In this document: positions 1-11,731 of the stretch, in pieces
How the letters are laid out: the number at the start of each line of letters is the position of its first letter
Position numbering within the stretch: the stretch's first letter is position 1
Assembly (NCBI GenBank): GCA_029255685.2
Contig: CM055319.2
Location: 8,170,747 to 8,234,746 of the forward strand
Origin: Silene conica
Lineage: Eukaryota; Streptophyta; Magnoliopsida; Caryophyllales; Caryophyllaceae
DNA length: 64,000 bases
Direction: 5' to 3'
Program-made: the position numbers and the translations under genes
Notes under the pieces: generated by a model
The model's input: only the letters and a program-made list of their open reading frames with translations
Told to the model about the DNA's origin: nothing
Databases searched by the model: none

Positions 1-480
1 CTAGGTATAACCAAAACGGACACGGACACGTGACACGGCATGTCATGAAATTTAGGACACGGGACACGTTATTTAAATTTAATAAAATATAGATTTTATA
101 GTTATAAATGTTTGATTTTATTTTAGTAAAAGTATTTGATATTAATTTTAAATAAGTGAAGGTAAAACTTGTCCATGATAATAACTCATTTTCATTTCTC
201 ATCGGAACCACTATTCTAATTAATATCTTTCTATAGCGCATTATATATTTCTCGTCTGAAGAATATCATTCACCCCAAATGATGAACAAATACAGTAGAC
301 ACGCGATGGACACGGCTCAAATACCATGGACACGCGTCGGATACGTGCCCAAATAAATGTAGAAAGTTAGACAGGTTTTATAGGTGTCCGACACGTTTCG
401 GTGTGTGTCTGTAAAGTGTCGGTGTCGGACACGGTACGACTCATTACTTGAAGTGTCTGTGCTACCTAGTGGTCACTTAA
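1..480. repeat. GACACG-rich repeat
   Basis: The words GACACG, GTGTCGG and CGGACACGG recur in both orientations, densely at 20-70, 300-350 and 380-450, with AT-rich sequence between. The right part reads as near-inverted copies of the left part, so this may be a degenerate foldback or MITE-type repeat. No terminal duplication is visible because the left side meets the window edge. There is no coding potential. Confidence 0.4.
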
Positions 481-1028
481 TGACATTTTATGTAAATAAA
501 AGTTATCCATGAGGACACTTTAGTCATTTTCTTTTGCTTTATTTGGAAATTGATAGTTTGAATATGAATGAATTATAAAGGAATATGTTTAGTTTGGATA
601 TGAATGGAGGAAATATCATTTTATTTTCATTAAAGTGTAAGTTATGTCGTACAATTTTTTTTTCTCTTATATTATTTGATAATAAAATTCAATTCATAAA
701 ATTTGATATTTTTCTGTAAATAACATTAAAATTAATTTAGGTTTGTAAAAATCTTTAGAAAAAATAAAATAATTAATTCAATACAATTAAAATATTTTAG
801 AGTCAAAATCATTTTCACTAGATTAATAACTTTATATTTTTCATTTAATTTCATGTTGAATTATATTTGTATTAAATCGAACATATTTAAATAAATGAGA
901 CGGAAATAGCACTTCGCAATTAATAACTAAAAAGACAAACAATAAATAATTTAAAATCCGAACTACTTATCTAAAAATTTTAAATCGTTATGTAATTAAA
1001 CACCAGACATGAATTATCTAAATTAGTG
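481..1028. other. AT-rich intergenic stretch
   Basis: Very AT-rich sequence with no reading frame, splice structure or clear repeat boundary. I see nothing that can be named here. Confidence 0.5.
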
Positions 1029-1037
1029 TACCCAAAA

Positions 1038-2007
1038 GAGTTTTTTGTCAGATAGTACCTAACATTTATACTGTATGTAGAAATACTCCCTCCATTCTTT
1101 TTATATCACCCCATTCCCCTTTTCGACACTATTCACAACTGAGTACTCAACGTCAGTTTTCTCTCAATCCGTTCACGGAAATATATTCATGTGAGATCTT
1201 TTTTAATTTGTCTTGATAAGAGGATTAAGAATATCAAAATTTTATAATTTTTAGTAGTATGTAGCTAAAGATATAATCGAAACCAAATGAGTATTGGCAA
1301 ACGTGTATAAAGAAATGTGGTGATATAAAAAGAATGGAGGGAGTAGTACCTAAAATTATTTTTTTTGCCTAACAACACCTAACATTTTCTGTTTTTTTGT
1401 CTAATAACACCAAAATCAGTTTTCCGTCAAAAAAGTCGCGATTTCGTCTTGACTAACGGTAAATTTGATTTGACGCTTCTTTCTTTTCCCTCGATGCGTT
1501 TCATTACCCTCTTCATCATCCTTTTCTAAACCCAATTTTCTCTTTTGCTAATTTCTCTTCAATTAAACCTAATTTTCTTCCAATTAAATTCTTATGTAAC
1601 CTTCTCCTTAGTTATTTAATTTTTCAATTTTCAAATTAAAACCCTAAATTGGGCTTACTTTGTCCAATTTTCTCCTTCTCTCTCACCAATCACCATCCTT
1701 TCAACCCAATGTCTTATTCAAACTCTCCTCAAACGCAACAAAGTGGTAGAGTTACTTAAGAATAAGATTCATTGTCCATTACTTTTACAATGCATCAGTT
1801 ACTGGAAAATAAATAATGAAGAAATAAGGGTCAAATCAATTTCACCGTTAGTCAGGACGAAATCTTGACTTTTTTTTACGGAAAACTGATTTTGGTGTTA
1901 TTAGACAAAAAACAAAAAATGTCAGGTGTTGTTGGGCAAACAAAATAATGTTAGGTATTATTTCTACAGACAGTATAAATGTTAGGTGTTATCTGACAAA
2001 AAAACTC
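1038..2007. mobile_element. Non-autonomous Mutator-like element with long inverted repeats
   Basis: Terminal inverted repeats of about 180 bp face each other. The left arm starts GAGTTTTTTGTCAGATA and the right arm ends with its near-complement. A 9-bp direct duplication TACCCAAAA flanks the element at 1029-1037 and 2008-2016, the TSD size typical of Mutator-like elements. Each arm holds several short repeats of the type TAACACCTAACATT. The core (about 1470-1840) is AT/CT-rich with no transposase frame. The left arm is interrupted by a Stowaway element at 1086-1343; with that removed, the arms align throughout. Class and boundaries are seen directly; non-autonomy is inferred from the missing transposase. 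Confidence 0.85.
1086..1343. mobile_element. Stowaway (Tc1/mariner) MITE
   Basis: A 258-bp element with inverted ends CTCCCTCCATTCTTTTTATA and its complement, flanked by TA on both sides (1084-1085 and 1344-1345). These ends and the TA duplication are the Stowaway hallmark. It sits inside the left arm of the surrounding Mutator-like element, so it inserted later. Confidence 0.88.
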
Positions 2008-2019
2008 TACCCAAAACTT

Positions 2020-2222
2020 AACCAAGTGGTGTTAGTTAAGTGGTAACTGAGTTAAACCTTAAAGCTTGCAGAAATACAGGAGTTGAGAGGTCTCAAGTTC
2101 GATTACCAGCTGGGGCGATGACCACTTGGCCACTGCAGCTGCCGGAGGGGGTGGCTTACATGGTTCATGTGGTGGTGCGGGAGTGCATGGGCCCGGGGAT
2201 TAAACCCCTTGTCACCATAAAA
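2020..2222 (+). mobile_element. tRNA-derived SINE
   Basis: An A-box-like word TAGTTAAGTGG near 2034 and a B-box-like word AGTTCGATTACC near 2096 are spaced as in a Pol III internal promoter. A GC-richer body follows, unlike the surrounding AT-rich DNA, ending near ACCATAAAAAA. AAAACTT occurs on both sides (2013-2019 and about 2220-2226) as a possible target duplication; the left copy overlaps the TSD of the neighbouring Mutator-like element. A short open frame at 2040-2234 is incidental. The SINE family is not recognised. Confidence 0.6.
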
Positions 2223-2260
2223 AACTTGATTTAAAAATGACGTGAACTTGCATACCCTAA

Positions 2261-2627
2261 GACCATGTTTATAGGTTAGGTCTAGGTCTTGAATAAAGGA
2301 AATTAAAAGGTTGGAACACCTTTGAAAAAATTAGGTCCATGCGGTGGAAATTAAAAGGTTGGAACACCTTTGAAGAAACTAGGTCCATGCGGTCTAATTT
2401 GGACCTCCTAAACACTTTCGAGACCTTGTTCAAGACCTTGTTTAGTGTAAAAACAAAAACTTGTTTAGTGTAAAAACAACTATAGATTAAAGGTAGGTTA
2501 AGGTAGCTCTTGATAAAAGATAGAAATGAAGAGGTAGGACTTGGCAGTAGGTTAAGGAAAAAAAGTAATATTTTAATATAGGAACTAGGACTAAATAGGA
2601 CTGCAAGATCTACGTATAAACATGGTT
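2261..2627. mobile_element. Tourist/PIF-like MITE
   Basis: The ends GACCATGTTTATA and TATAAACATGGTT are inverted copies with one or two mismatches, flanked by TAA (2258-2260 and 2628-2630). Trinucleotide TAA duplication and this type of end suggest PIF/Harbinger. The interior has a 48-bp direct duplication (2299-2346 and 2347-2394) and a second short one near 2435-2480. No protein is encoded. Confidence 0.6.
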
Positions 2628-3325
2628 TAACATGAATACATCAAGACCACTTTAATGGTTCACTGAGTGAATGGAATTTGAAAATTGAAAGAGGTTCATT
2701 TTCTCATAACATACTCTCAAATTAAAAGTTTTCTCGTTAATTCATTAGAGTAATTACTAATTATACTTTGAATTATTATATTTGTAACAAAAATTAAATG
2801 AGTAATTCAATTCATTAATACCCAACTTAATACAACAATGACGGCTCAAAACACACCTCGACTCGATCTAAACCTGACTCAAGAAAACAATTAACAAAAT
2901 GTAATCAATGTGGCTAATCGAAATGAACATTATCTGGATCATATTAGAACTGAAACTTTTATTAATATTAATCCGAAAGAGTCACAAAATTGAAATGAGA
3001 AGATATTAAAAAAGAATTATCTTGAGTAATCCTTTGAAGAGTTCGCTTGTCGTATGGCGACGGTAAAAACACCAAGCCCAATGATAATTTTATATCGCTT
3101 TTTTTGTTTATGCAAATAATTTTCAAAAAAAATCTCTTTTAAAATGAATATATCTATTTTACGCTAAAAACGGATTAAATACCATATAACTAATGTAGTA
3201 AACGGATGAAGTATAAATTCATGATTTCACACTGTTGAATAAACAAAATCTGGACCCTTCAAAAATCAAAAACACCGGAAGGTCACCAAGCCCATAAGGT
3301 CATACGGCCCAAAAAACTATCCTTT
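2628..3325. other. Intergenic, nothing recognised
   Basis: AT-rich sequence without open frames, splice patterns or repeat ends that I can support. Confidence 0.5.
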
Positions 3326-3359
3326 TACAATATCGAATAACCAGATCTTTTACGCAATT

Positions 3360-4266
3360 TATTTTCACAGTACAATTTTTACTCATTGCAGTACATTTGG
3401 CACCAAATCTTCTATTTATTTACCCTCGGCTAAAAATCATCAAACCTAATTCTCTCCCTCTCCTCTCTAGCTTTTTCTATTGTTGAAACCTTAAATATCT
3501 TTAATCTCCTTAAAATTTTGCCGTTATGAACAATTATTCGAATGAAGACCGGGTATTTCATCCGTTAATTCCATATTGTCAACATCAACATTTCGTTTAT
3601 TTTCATTGTTCATCAATCACCGTAAAATTCTGTTGCATCTTTATTTAATTACTCCGTATTTGTTTGTTTCACCCACTTTTTGGCTTTCTGCTATGATCGG
3701 CAATACTCCCTCCTATTCTACATAAGAGTCCCGATTTTCATTTCCGTCTAGTCACAATAATGTCCCATTGTCCATTTTTGGTAAACTTTTATACTTATTT
3801 TAATCACTTTAACTCACAACAATACCTAACAGTATTTTTGTTGGTCAACACGTAGTACATGGTTGAATGATTTTTATTCGATGTACTATATGTGAGTATG
3901 TGCACTAAGCAAGTAATGGTTTTAATTGATTTGATTTTTCTATTTTTTTACCGAATGCCTTTTTTGACTGTAATACTTACAATGTTTATGAATACATTAC
4001 ATAAGTGTTTGTAATGTTAATTTTCGAACAAATTACATAATTTATCGATGCAATACATAGTTATTTGTGTGTTATCAAATTAATTTATCAATGTAGTACA
4101 AGATTATCATATAATTTAATTTTTTCATGTAAAATTAAAAGGGGTGGATGTTTGAAATTAGAGAGAAAATGTTAGAGAGATTAGAGAGGGAAAATGAAAA
4201 GAGAAATGAGAGGGGTATAATTGTCAACGGTGTATTACGATGAGTAAATATGTACTGCGGAAATTA
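3360..4266. repeat. Possible long-armed inverted-repeat element
   Basis: The left side (CAGTACAATTTTTACTCA then GCAGTAC and a CT-rich stretch at 3455-3475) is mirrored on the right by a GA-rich stretch at 4155-4215 and TGAGTAAATATGTACTGCGG. The arms are imperfect and no clean target duplication was found, so the class is open. A half Stowaway lies inside. Confidence 0.35.
3706..3840. mobile_element. Truncated Stowaway MITE, left end only
   Basis: CTCCCTCCTATTCTACATAA follows a TA at 3704-3705 and leads into typical Stowaway inner sequence (CCCGATTTTCATTTCCGTCT). The matching right end is absent, so the element is broken by deletion or by another rearrangement. Confidence 0.6.
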
Positions 4267-4270
4267 GCAC

Positions 4271-4686
4271 CTATCTTTTATTAGCATTCTCTATGTTTTC
4301 CTTTTCAATTGGGAATGTATTTTTAATATTTTGAAGCCTTAATATTTATCACAAATCCTCATTTAAGACGGGATTATCCGTCTTAACCTAAACGAGTCAT
4401 TTCCTATATTTTAGCTCAAGATTAGATCTCAGCTACGAATTCACAATTTTTCAGTTCCAAGGATAGTTGTAATAACAACTTGCTCCAAATATTCTAAACA
4501 AGGCGGCTTTAAGGGTCAAATTTAAGGATGAACAAATAATTTTGGAACACGCCTAAAAGATCTTCACACCCATTACAATTATGTTACAAGATTACATATA
4601 TGTACAATCACAGGATGGAAAAAAAACTCGTATAAGATTGGCTACATTATACACTCGATTTCATTGTGTGAACTGTGAAGTGTCGA
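4271..4686 (-). other. 3' flank/3' UTR side of the LUL4-like gene
   Basis: This non-coding stretch lies downstream of the stop codon of the minus-strand ligase gene and should include its 3' UTR. A small palindrome (AAGACGGGATTATCCGTCTT near 4365) lies here. The cleavage site could not be fixed. Confidence 0.45.
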
Positions 4687-7600
4687 TCATCCATTAGAAC
4701 CATTGATGTTGATCTCAATTAGCTCAGTGATCGGCTGGCGGCAGATAGGGCACTTGTTTGACTGAAGCCTTAGCTCTTTGGCACAGTCACTGCACATACA
4801 CTGTCACCAAAACATGAAACGAGTCAAATAACAAACACCACAAAACATTTGTGAGACTAGAGATCAAAGGTTTCTCTTCTTCTCCAACACTCCGTCCTGT
4901 ATCCTGTAGTTCAGTAGTCTAGGAAGAGAAAAGTCTCGGAAAAGTAGTAACGAAAGAACAAAGGTTTCTCTTTTTGTCCAAGACTTTAAACGACATCATA
5001 AATGACAGAGTGAAGTGCACGGCGGGAGTATAAGTTTGTGACTTTGTGTGTATAGATGAAAGAGGGGAAAGTATTAACAATCATCACGGCGCAGATTCTT
5101 ACCAGATGTCGGCAAGGTATCACAGCTGTGTTCTTTGGCTCTGTCATGCAAATTACACACTCTTTTCCAGGCTCCTCATCATTAAAGCCTTCTGATGATG
5201 CATTTCCTATCCCATACAAATCACGAAGCTCATAACGGACGCCATCAAACCACAATATCTGCCTGATCACTTTAACTTGAAATCCGGCTGTCTCGTTCTT
5301 CTTCTCTATTACAGCTTGGGTGACTTGTACCCTTTGAGAGCCCTCTACTGAAGATTCTTGAACATTGTAATCTCCTTCCAGGGCTGAGGATTGCACTTCG
5401 GCAAAGATGACAAGTGGAAAAACATCATCTTCCGTCGGTTTTCCAAGAAACTCCAGGTCAAAAAATCCCAAGTCAATACCAGTGCCAGATGGTTGTTGAA
5501 ATCTCTGCGCGGTTCCTTTTTGAAATGGAACTTTAACTGGGCTGATAGCCAAAGATGTCTGGGTAAACTTACACTTCTCTTTGTCTTCCTTAGCAAAGTA
5601 ATAAATTGTAATACTGTCAAAACGAGAACATATTATAAACCGTCAGTTCACACGTCAGATAAAAGGGGTAAAAAAACCATATCACAATATTAAACTCAAA
5701 GAAAAACCTAGGTTCCTATACAGATTTTGATTTTTATGCCTCTGAAATTTTGAAAATAATCTACAGAAAAATTCAACAAATGCAAGGACAAAAAAACTCT
5801 ATGAAATACTCGCAGTGTGAAACCGATAGCTTAGAAACAGTTCCTCCAATTTTAGCTGGTGTTAAACAGCAGAAACTATTTCCAGCATTCTATAGTGATA
5901 TTCTACTCTCTTCCTAATCACTATAAGAAAAAAAATGCCGTTTACTTGCTAAGTGAATTTGTAACCAAAAATATTCCACACATTCCACAAATCCTTCACA
6001 TATAATGTGTCGATAAGCCCATTCGCAAATCCGATAGAAAAGGCACAACTCAACAATGGGTAGAAGAAAACCCTACTGTTTTAAGAATGAGATGGAGGCA
6101 GCCAAATTAAAAGAAAAGAATTGTGATCGGTCTCCTGTACCTTCCAATCTTCCAGTACTCTTTTCACTATGAAACAAGGCTGTGATCACAGGTCATAAAA
6201 TAAGTCCTCAACTAAAAAAGACCCTTCCCACCAGACAACTAAAGACAGGTTCAGCTAATTGCAAGATCAGGTTCTTTCAGCATTTTAAAATTGATCTATG
6301 CAGATTTGAAGACTGCGCTTATGCAAAGCATACTACAAAAGTTCTCCTTGCACCCACATTGTAATTCCATTGACTGAAGCCACCAAAAGCCTCCTTTCCT
6401 GTTTTGTCTGAAAACAGCATGGCATGAGCTGCTAGTAATCACTGAACAGCATGCACTCACATCACAGAATATGCAAAGACAAAGATATACATGAAACAGA
6501 ACACATCTCTGTATCGTGTTGTTTGCCTGAAAACACATTATTGCATCTGTGAGCTATAGTCTTGGGGGGTAAGTCTCCTTGAAGAGTATGTACAGCAGAA
6601 CAAGCCCGTGCTTAGACAGCGGCACAACACGATTTCTAGTTCTGTGTTTGGTAATCTGGCATAATTCTCTTAGACAAAATAGACAACAAATAATGCAAGA
6701 CTCATTATGGATATTCCCAATAATATCACATTACTTTCTTGACATTTCTCTCTTGCCTTTAGAATAAGATCTTTAAAATACAAAGGATTGGTCCTCATAA
6801 GTTCCCTTTTACCCTCAAATAGAGCAGTCTCTTCGACCCTGCAATATACACTCTGGCACTGAAAGATTTGTAACTGAAAACCAATCAAAGGTCCTACGAG
6901 CATCACTCAACTAAAACTAGTTACACTGTCCATATAAGGATATACGGAAAATGATCCCCCCAAATGTCACAGAAACCACACTAATGAGATACGACAAAAC
7001 ATGGTTAGCACACACATCCAGAGGAACTCCATCCCCGTCCTTCTCTCTGTAAAATAAAACCTCAAGCCCAAACAATCACCCAACGACTGAATAAAAACTC
7101 ACAGCTTACCCCGTGCCGGAAAGTATATCTTACTTCTTCCTATTCAAGGAAATGCCCCCTTTTTTTGGGCATAGTTATTAGGGTTGCAAGTGGATGTCCA
7201 GTTATTAAGGGGTAAGTTAATTAAGAGTGCTTACTTTATCTTCAATGTTTTCTTCCCATCATGACCACAACCATGCTCTCCACCAACAGCATTGCTCCCC
7301 TCACCAGTCACCAGTCACCACCAACATGACCTCTCCTCCTACAACTTCCTGTAGGACCTGTACCCACTACTACCGTCCCTCTACTCATAAAAATAACATC
7401 AGCAGATCCCCGCTACCCGCCCTCACACCTCAATGACCTACCGCAAATGACTCCAGCCTCGGACGACCGCCTTCAAACACCCCCACCATGACCCCAAACT
7501 GTGTCACCCCTCACACCCTCACATAACCAACCACCACTGATCTCCGACAACAAACCCACTTTCAAACTATGAGTCTATGACACCCTGAAACCCATAATCG

Positions 7601-10558
7601 AACAACCCTTGACGATCCCACTCCATCACACAGACCCAAACTCGTGGTAATGTTACGTTTGTCTGGCGGTGGCAGTGGTGGTGTCACTGGTGTGACCTTG
7701 ACATGTTGATTGCTAAAAAAGTGTTGACCATGGCTGATTGGAGTGAAGGGTCGTGGATTTTTATTAATAAGGTAACTGGTTAGTTAAGAGGGAAGTAATT
7801 GGGATGTAGATCATGCCTGTGTATGGATAATCTTGCCATTTCACACACTCGTTGTAGGCAAAAAATGAATATGAAGCAACTCTAATGAATAGGCCAAATT
7901 TGGAAAATCAAGCATTTCCTAAGAATAGAAATTAGTATGTTACTCGCATTCTATTTATGTATAATGTATATGACTTTGGCGATCATACAAATATTTTCAC
8001 AACATACAGCTACAACTTTTTTTTTTAAAATGACTGCACACAAAAAAAAATGGTTAGATTAAGCAAACATATAATTATTACTCTTATGTTGCATCTCGAA
8101 TAGATTTGGTAAAATTTATTGGTTAGAATTTACAATAGTTGACCACTAAATTACAGTGGAAACAATAAATTTGGTTGGAGCAAATATTTCTCAGTGACAA
8201 TGAAACACGGGTAGCTAATTTAGCCCCAGACAAAATTGTGCAACTTGTTGAGTATACCAGCACGCATTCAAAAGAAGTGGGAGTATGAATGTTACTGTGC
8301 CACACTTATAAACTGGTTGCTTAAGTCTAAATGTCTAATTATGGCCAACAAAATCATATAAAGTTTACAAGGGTGTAAGTAAACCATTCTCTAACAAATT
8401 CTCAATAACGAGAACAAAGACTTACCCTTTGATTGGATGTAGCATGGAGGTAAAGGAAGGGCGAAATTTCTTTTGTTTGGTTAGCTTAATTAAAGTTGGA
8501 AAGATTTGGAGAAGAGAGAAAGTGAATCTCTTCAGCAGACCCCTATAAGACAGATTAAAATCCCTCAAAACACATGAAAGGCGCAAGTAAATCTCACTAG
8601 CTTCATTCCCTCTCCCGTTCCCTCCTATTTTCTGTATCCAATAGTCCAAACAAACAAGTCCCAATTCCTTGAATCTTCAAAAAATATTTTCTGATTAGTC
8701 AAGTTTCTAGAACTAACAGAAATCAACTAAGTTCATCCATCTCCATCTCAAATGGATCCCAACACAAATTCGCTAGTAAAGTCTTCTCAAGACTTTCTTT
8801 ATTTTAAATAGCAGAACTTATCAGCGCCCAATTGCTTCAATTAAATCACTACTAATGTTGCACACTAAATTCAATCTACCTCCTAAAATCTCCACTTTGT
8901 CGAAACAATATTACAATTTCAGACAACCGATATGTGATGGTTGCAAAGGATGATTTTTCTCTACATAATTTTGAAAAAATTAATTGTCAGTTTACACCCG
9001 TTAAGCACTAAATTACAATAAAAAAAGTTTAGTTGGAGCGAGTATTTCTCAACAAGCAAAGAAACATGGCACACTCATGTAGCTAATTCAGGCAGAAGTT
9101 AGTAACTTGTTGAGTACAAGTTTATAAGTATGACTGCACCAAACTTATAAACCATGTTATTTCAGAGTAATTCTGGCCCAATACAACTATAGAAGGTTTA
9201 CAAGAGCGTACGCAAAGTCGCAAACCATTCTCTAACAAATGCTCAATAGCAACAACAAAGACTCACCCTCTGATTGGATGGATGAAAAGGAAGAAGGCCA
9301 GTTTCTTTTGTTTGGTTAGCAAGAGTTGGAGCCATTTGGAAAAGAGAAAAAGTTAATCCCTCGCTCCCTCCATTTAACTCCTATAAGGCGGATTAAAATC
9401 CCTCCAACACTCATAAGGACGTAGAGAAAAACCCGCTTTCTTCATTCCCTCTCCCGTTCCCGTTCCCGTTCCCTCCTTTTGTATCCAAACGAACTTAGCC
9501 CCAAACACTCAAATCTTTCAAAAAAATGCTTCCTTGATTAGTCACTTTTCTACAAACTAATTAAATCAACTCGGCTCATCTATCTCCGGCTCTATTGGAT
9601 CCCAACACAAATTCGAATAAAGTCTTCCATGACTTTCTTTACTTAAAATAGCAAAACTTATCATCCCCAAATTGCTTCAATCAAATCACCACTACATGTT
9701 GCACACTAAATTCAATCCAACACCTAACAATCTAACATGTCCACATCTTCCAACCAATATCACAATTTCAAACAAATCATGTACGACGGTTTCAACGAAT
9801 GATTGATTCATGTCCTTCGACCCCAAATCAACAAAATAATAGATAAATTGCAACCAATAGTTTAATAATGAAAGTGGGGAAGCACAAACCAACCCACATG
9901 CGAAGGTTTCAAAGAATGATTCATGTGGGTCGACCCAAATCAACTAAATAATATTTAAATAAAAGAAGTAAAAGTAGGAAAGCACAAACCTGCCATCAAA
10001 ATGAGCATCAAAAACAAAAGAAACCAAGTGACGATCAGGAAAATGTTCATCAACCAAAAGCTTAATAGTATCCTTATGAACATTAACATCATTCTTAACA
10101 ACCTTAGCATTCTGATGCTCAACATACGGCGGCGGTTGCGGCACCACCATCCCCCCATGTGGGTCCCTCACTTGATGGTGCTGTTGCCACCCATTTACAA
10201 AATTACCCCCGGGAGGGTAAAACTGAAAAGCGCCTCTACCCATCATAGGATTTACATAATTACCCCCACCATTAGTATTACCATTACTATACCATCCATT
10301 ATTATAATATGAATTAGATTGGACCGTTGTTGTTGCAGGTGGGTATTGTTGTTGTTGTTGTTGTTGGTAGGTATAGTGATATGGGTACTGTGCGTATGGA
10401 TCGGTGGTGGTGGGTGCGGTGGTGGGGTATGAGTATGGTGGTTGGTGCGGTGGTTGTGATGGTAGTGGTGGTTGGTTGTAGTATGGGTTGTGTAAGTGGT
10501 GGTGGTGGTTTGTGGTGGTCGGTTGGTTTCTTCTACCTGAACTAAGGGAGATTCCCAT
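4687..10558 (-). CDS. LUL4: LUL4/LOG2-like RING E3 ubiquitin ligase, three exons
   Basis: Exons are 10558-9990, 5613-5103 and 4800-4687. The junctions (GGCAG|GTTTGTG, TTGACAG|T, CATCTG|GTAAG, GGTGACAG|TG) keep the frame and give 397 codons. The protein starts MGISLSSG, an N-myristoylation type start like that of LOG2. Next comes a Pro/Gln/Tyr-rich linker with a run of seven Gln, then a DAR2-type region from about residue 145 ([21 protein letters not shown]) to VPFQKG and [11 protein letters not shown]-terminal C3HC4 RING follows: C342/C345, C357, H359, a Cys-rich stretch 361-366, and C377/C380 in CPICRQP. The VPFQKG...GTGIDLGFF section resembles LUL4 more than LOG2. Relatives ubiquitinate membrane-associated substrates; LOG2 acts with GDU1 in amino-acid export. 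The exact substrate here is unknown. Intron 1 is unusually long (4.4 kb) and internally duplicated. Confidence 0.93.
7225..7700. other. CCA/CAC-rich patch in LUL4 intron 1
   Basis: A locally C- and A-rich stretch (ACCACC, CACCAGTCACC, CCCTC) that flips to GTGGTGG near 7665-7700. Short open frames here are compositional. It may be a decayed insertion, but no ends were found. Confidence 0.3.
8100..9790. repeat. Diverged tandem duplication in LUL4 intron 1
   Basis: Two direct copies of about 0.8 kb lie side by side (roughly 8100-8960 and 8985-9790). Matching landmarks in the same order are ACCACTAAATTACA / AGCACTAAATTACA, GAGTATTTCTCAACA and its counterpart, CATTCTCTAACAAAT with CTCAATA, TTTCTTTTGTTTGGTTAGC, and ACACTAAATTCAATC. 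Divergence is clear, with many substitutions and indels, so the duplication is old. It explains part of the length of this intron. Confidence 0.75.
9781..9990 (-). repeat. LUL4: 100-bp duplication that includes the intron 1 donor context
   Basis: The word AGCACAAACC (plus strand) sits at 9981-9990, at the real exon 1 donor, and again at 9881-9890. Neighbouring words are also shared (GAATGATT..CATGT, CGACCC..AAATCAAC, AGTAGGAAAG/AGTGGGGAAG). On the coding strand this puts a second GGTTTGTGCTT donor-like site 100 nt into the intron. Confidence 0.65.
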
Positions 10559-11731
10559 TGTTTATGTGTGAGTTTTGGTGAATTTGGGATTTTTTTTGAA
10601 GAGTTGAAGAGGTAAAAGATGGAGGGAGGAATTGGGGGAAGAGTTTGGAAGAAGGGAAGTATCGTGTATGAAGGTTTATGCTCAATAGTTCACCATATTA
10701 AAAATTCTTATTTAAAACCGTCCTAATTATATAAAAATTAGTTATTTAAAACCCGTCTAATTTTTATACATATTTTAAATCCGTGAAAAAAAAAAATGTA
10801 TAGATTTCTTTAAATCATGAAAACAAATTTTTTAAATCTAGTTAATGGATAAGTTCAATATCTATAACGAATTCATTTAAAGTATTATTTTGATTGCTCT
10901 AAAATCTACTCCATGTTTAACAAAGATTTATAGTGGATAAGCTCAATATTTATAACGAATCCCTTTAAAGTTCATTTATTTTGTTAATAACTTTTGTAGA
11001 TATTGAAGATTAAAATAGTACTATCTATTAACAAATTTTTTTTGAAAACTATTTTTTATTCAAAAAAATTACTCAAATTTAATAATATCTCAAAAATTTG
11101 TTATTATGATGGTCAAAATGTTAGGCTATTATCAGGGTCAAAATGTTATTTCTTTTACCATTTTTTTATCATTTATATTTTTTTACCATTTTTTTATCAT
11201 TTATATTTTCATTGTTTAATAATTTTTTTTTTCATCTTTTTTTTTATTATTTATAAACTATGTGGAATATTGGAAATTCTGCATTTTCATATTGTATTAT
11301 TTATGCAACATAAATGAAATTGAGGATGATGGTTCATTGAAATTTTGTACTGATTATTCGATGAAATTCTATTAATTAACACAGCTGGTTTTTCTTAAAT
11401 TAATTATATATTATTTGTGGTGGATCCTACATTTATTTAAAAATAAAAAATAAAAGAAAATGGATGTGATGATGTGGACGCACGAAATTGCACAAAACGT
11501 TATTGTATTAATATAGATAAGATTTAAGTTGTCTATGATTTTATCGAGTTTCCATATTATCTTTTTGTCATGTTTTATTTTATGAGGTTGGTCTATTTAA
11601 ATGTGGCTTATTAATGGATGTTTTTTAAGTATACATTATAAAAACTGTTATCGGTGACTAGAGGTGTTTGGTTCAAAAGATCAGAATGAATTAAAAATGA
11701 ATAAGATATCATGTGGGAATGCTTTACTTTA
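10559..11731. other. Upstream region of LUL4 and AT-rich spacer
   Basis: About 10559-10680 is purine-rich on the plus strand and should hold the 5' UTR and proximal promoter of the minus-strand ligase. The rest is very AT-rich with T-runs (11150-11260) and no gene. A Helitron-like terminus in minus orientation may lie at 11517. Confidence 0.4.

Noticed and set aside
2040..2234. 64-codon frame as a small gene
   Set aside because: Covers the SINE body with A and B boxes.
7227..7436. His/Pro/Thr-rich frame in the LUL4 intron
   Set aside because: Compositional, inside an intron, no domain.
10001..10545. Plus-strand open frames rich in Met/Ile and Val/Gly
   Set aside because: They are complements of LUL4 exon 1 (Pro/Gln/His-rich), which has splice sites and family similarity.
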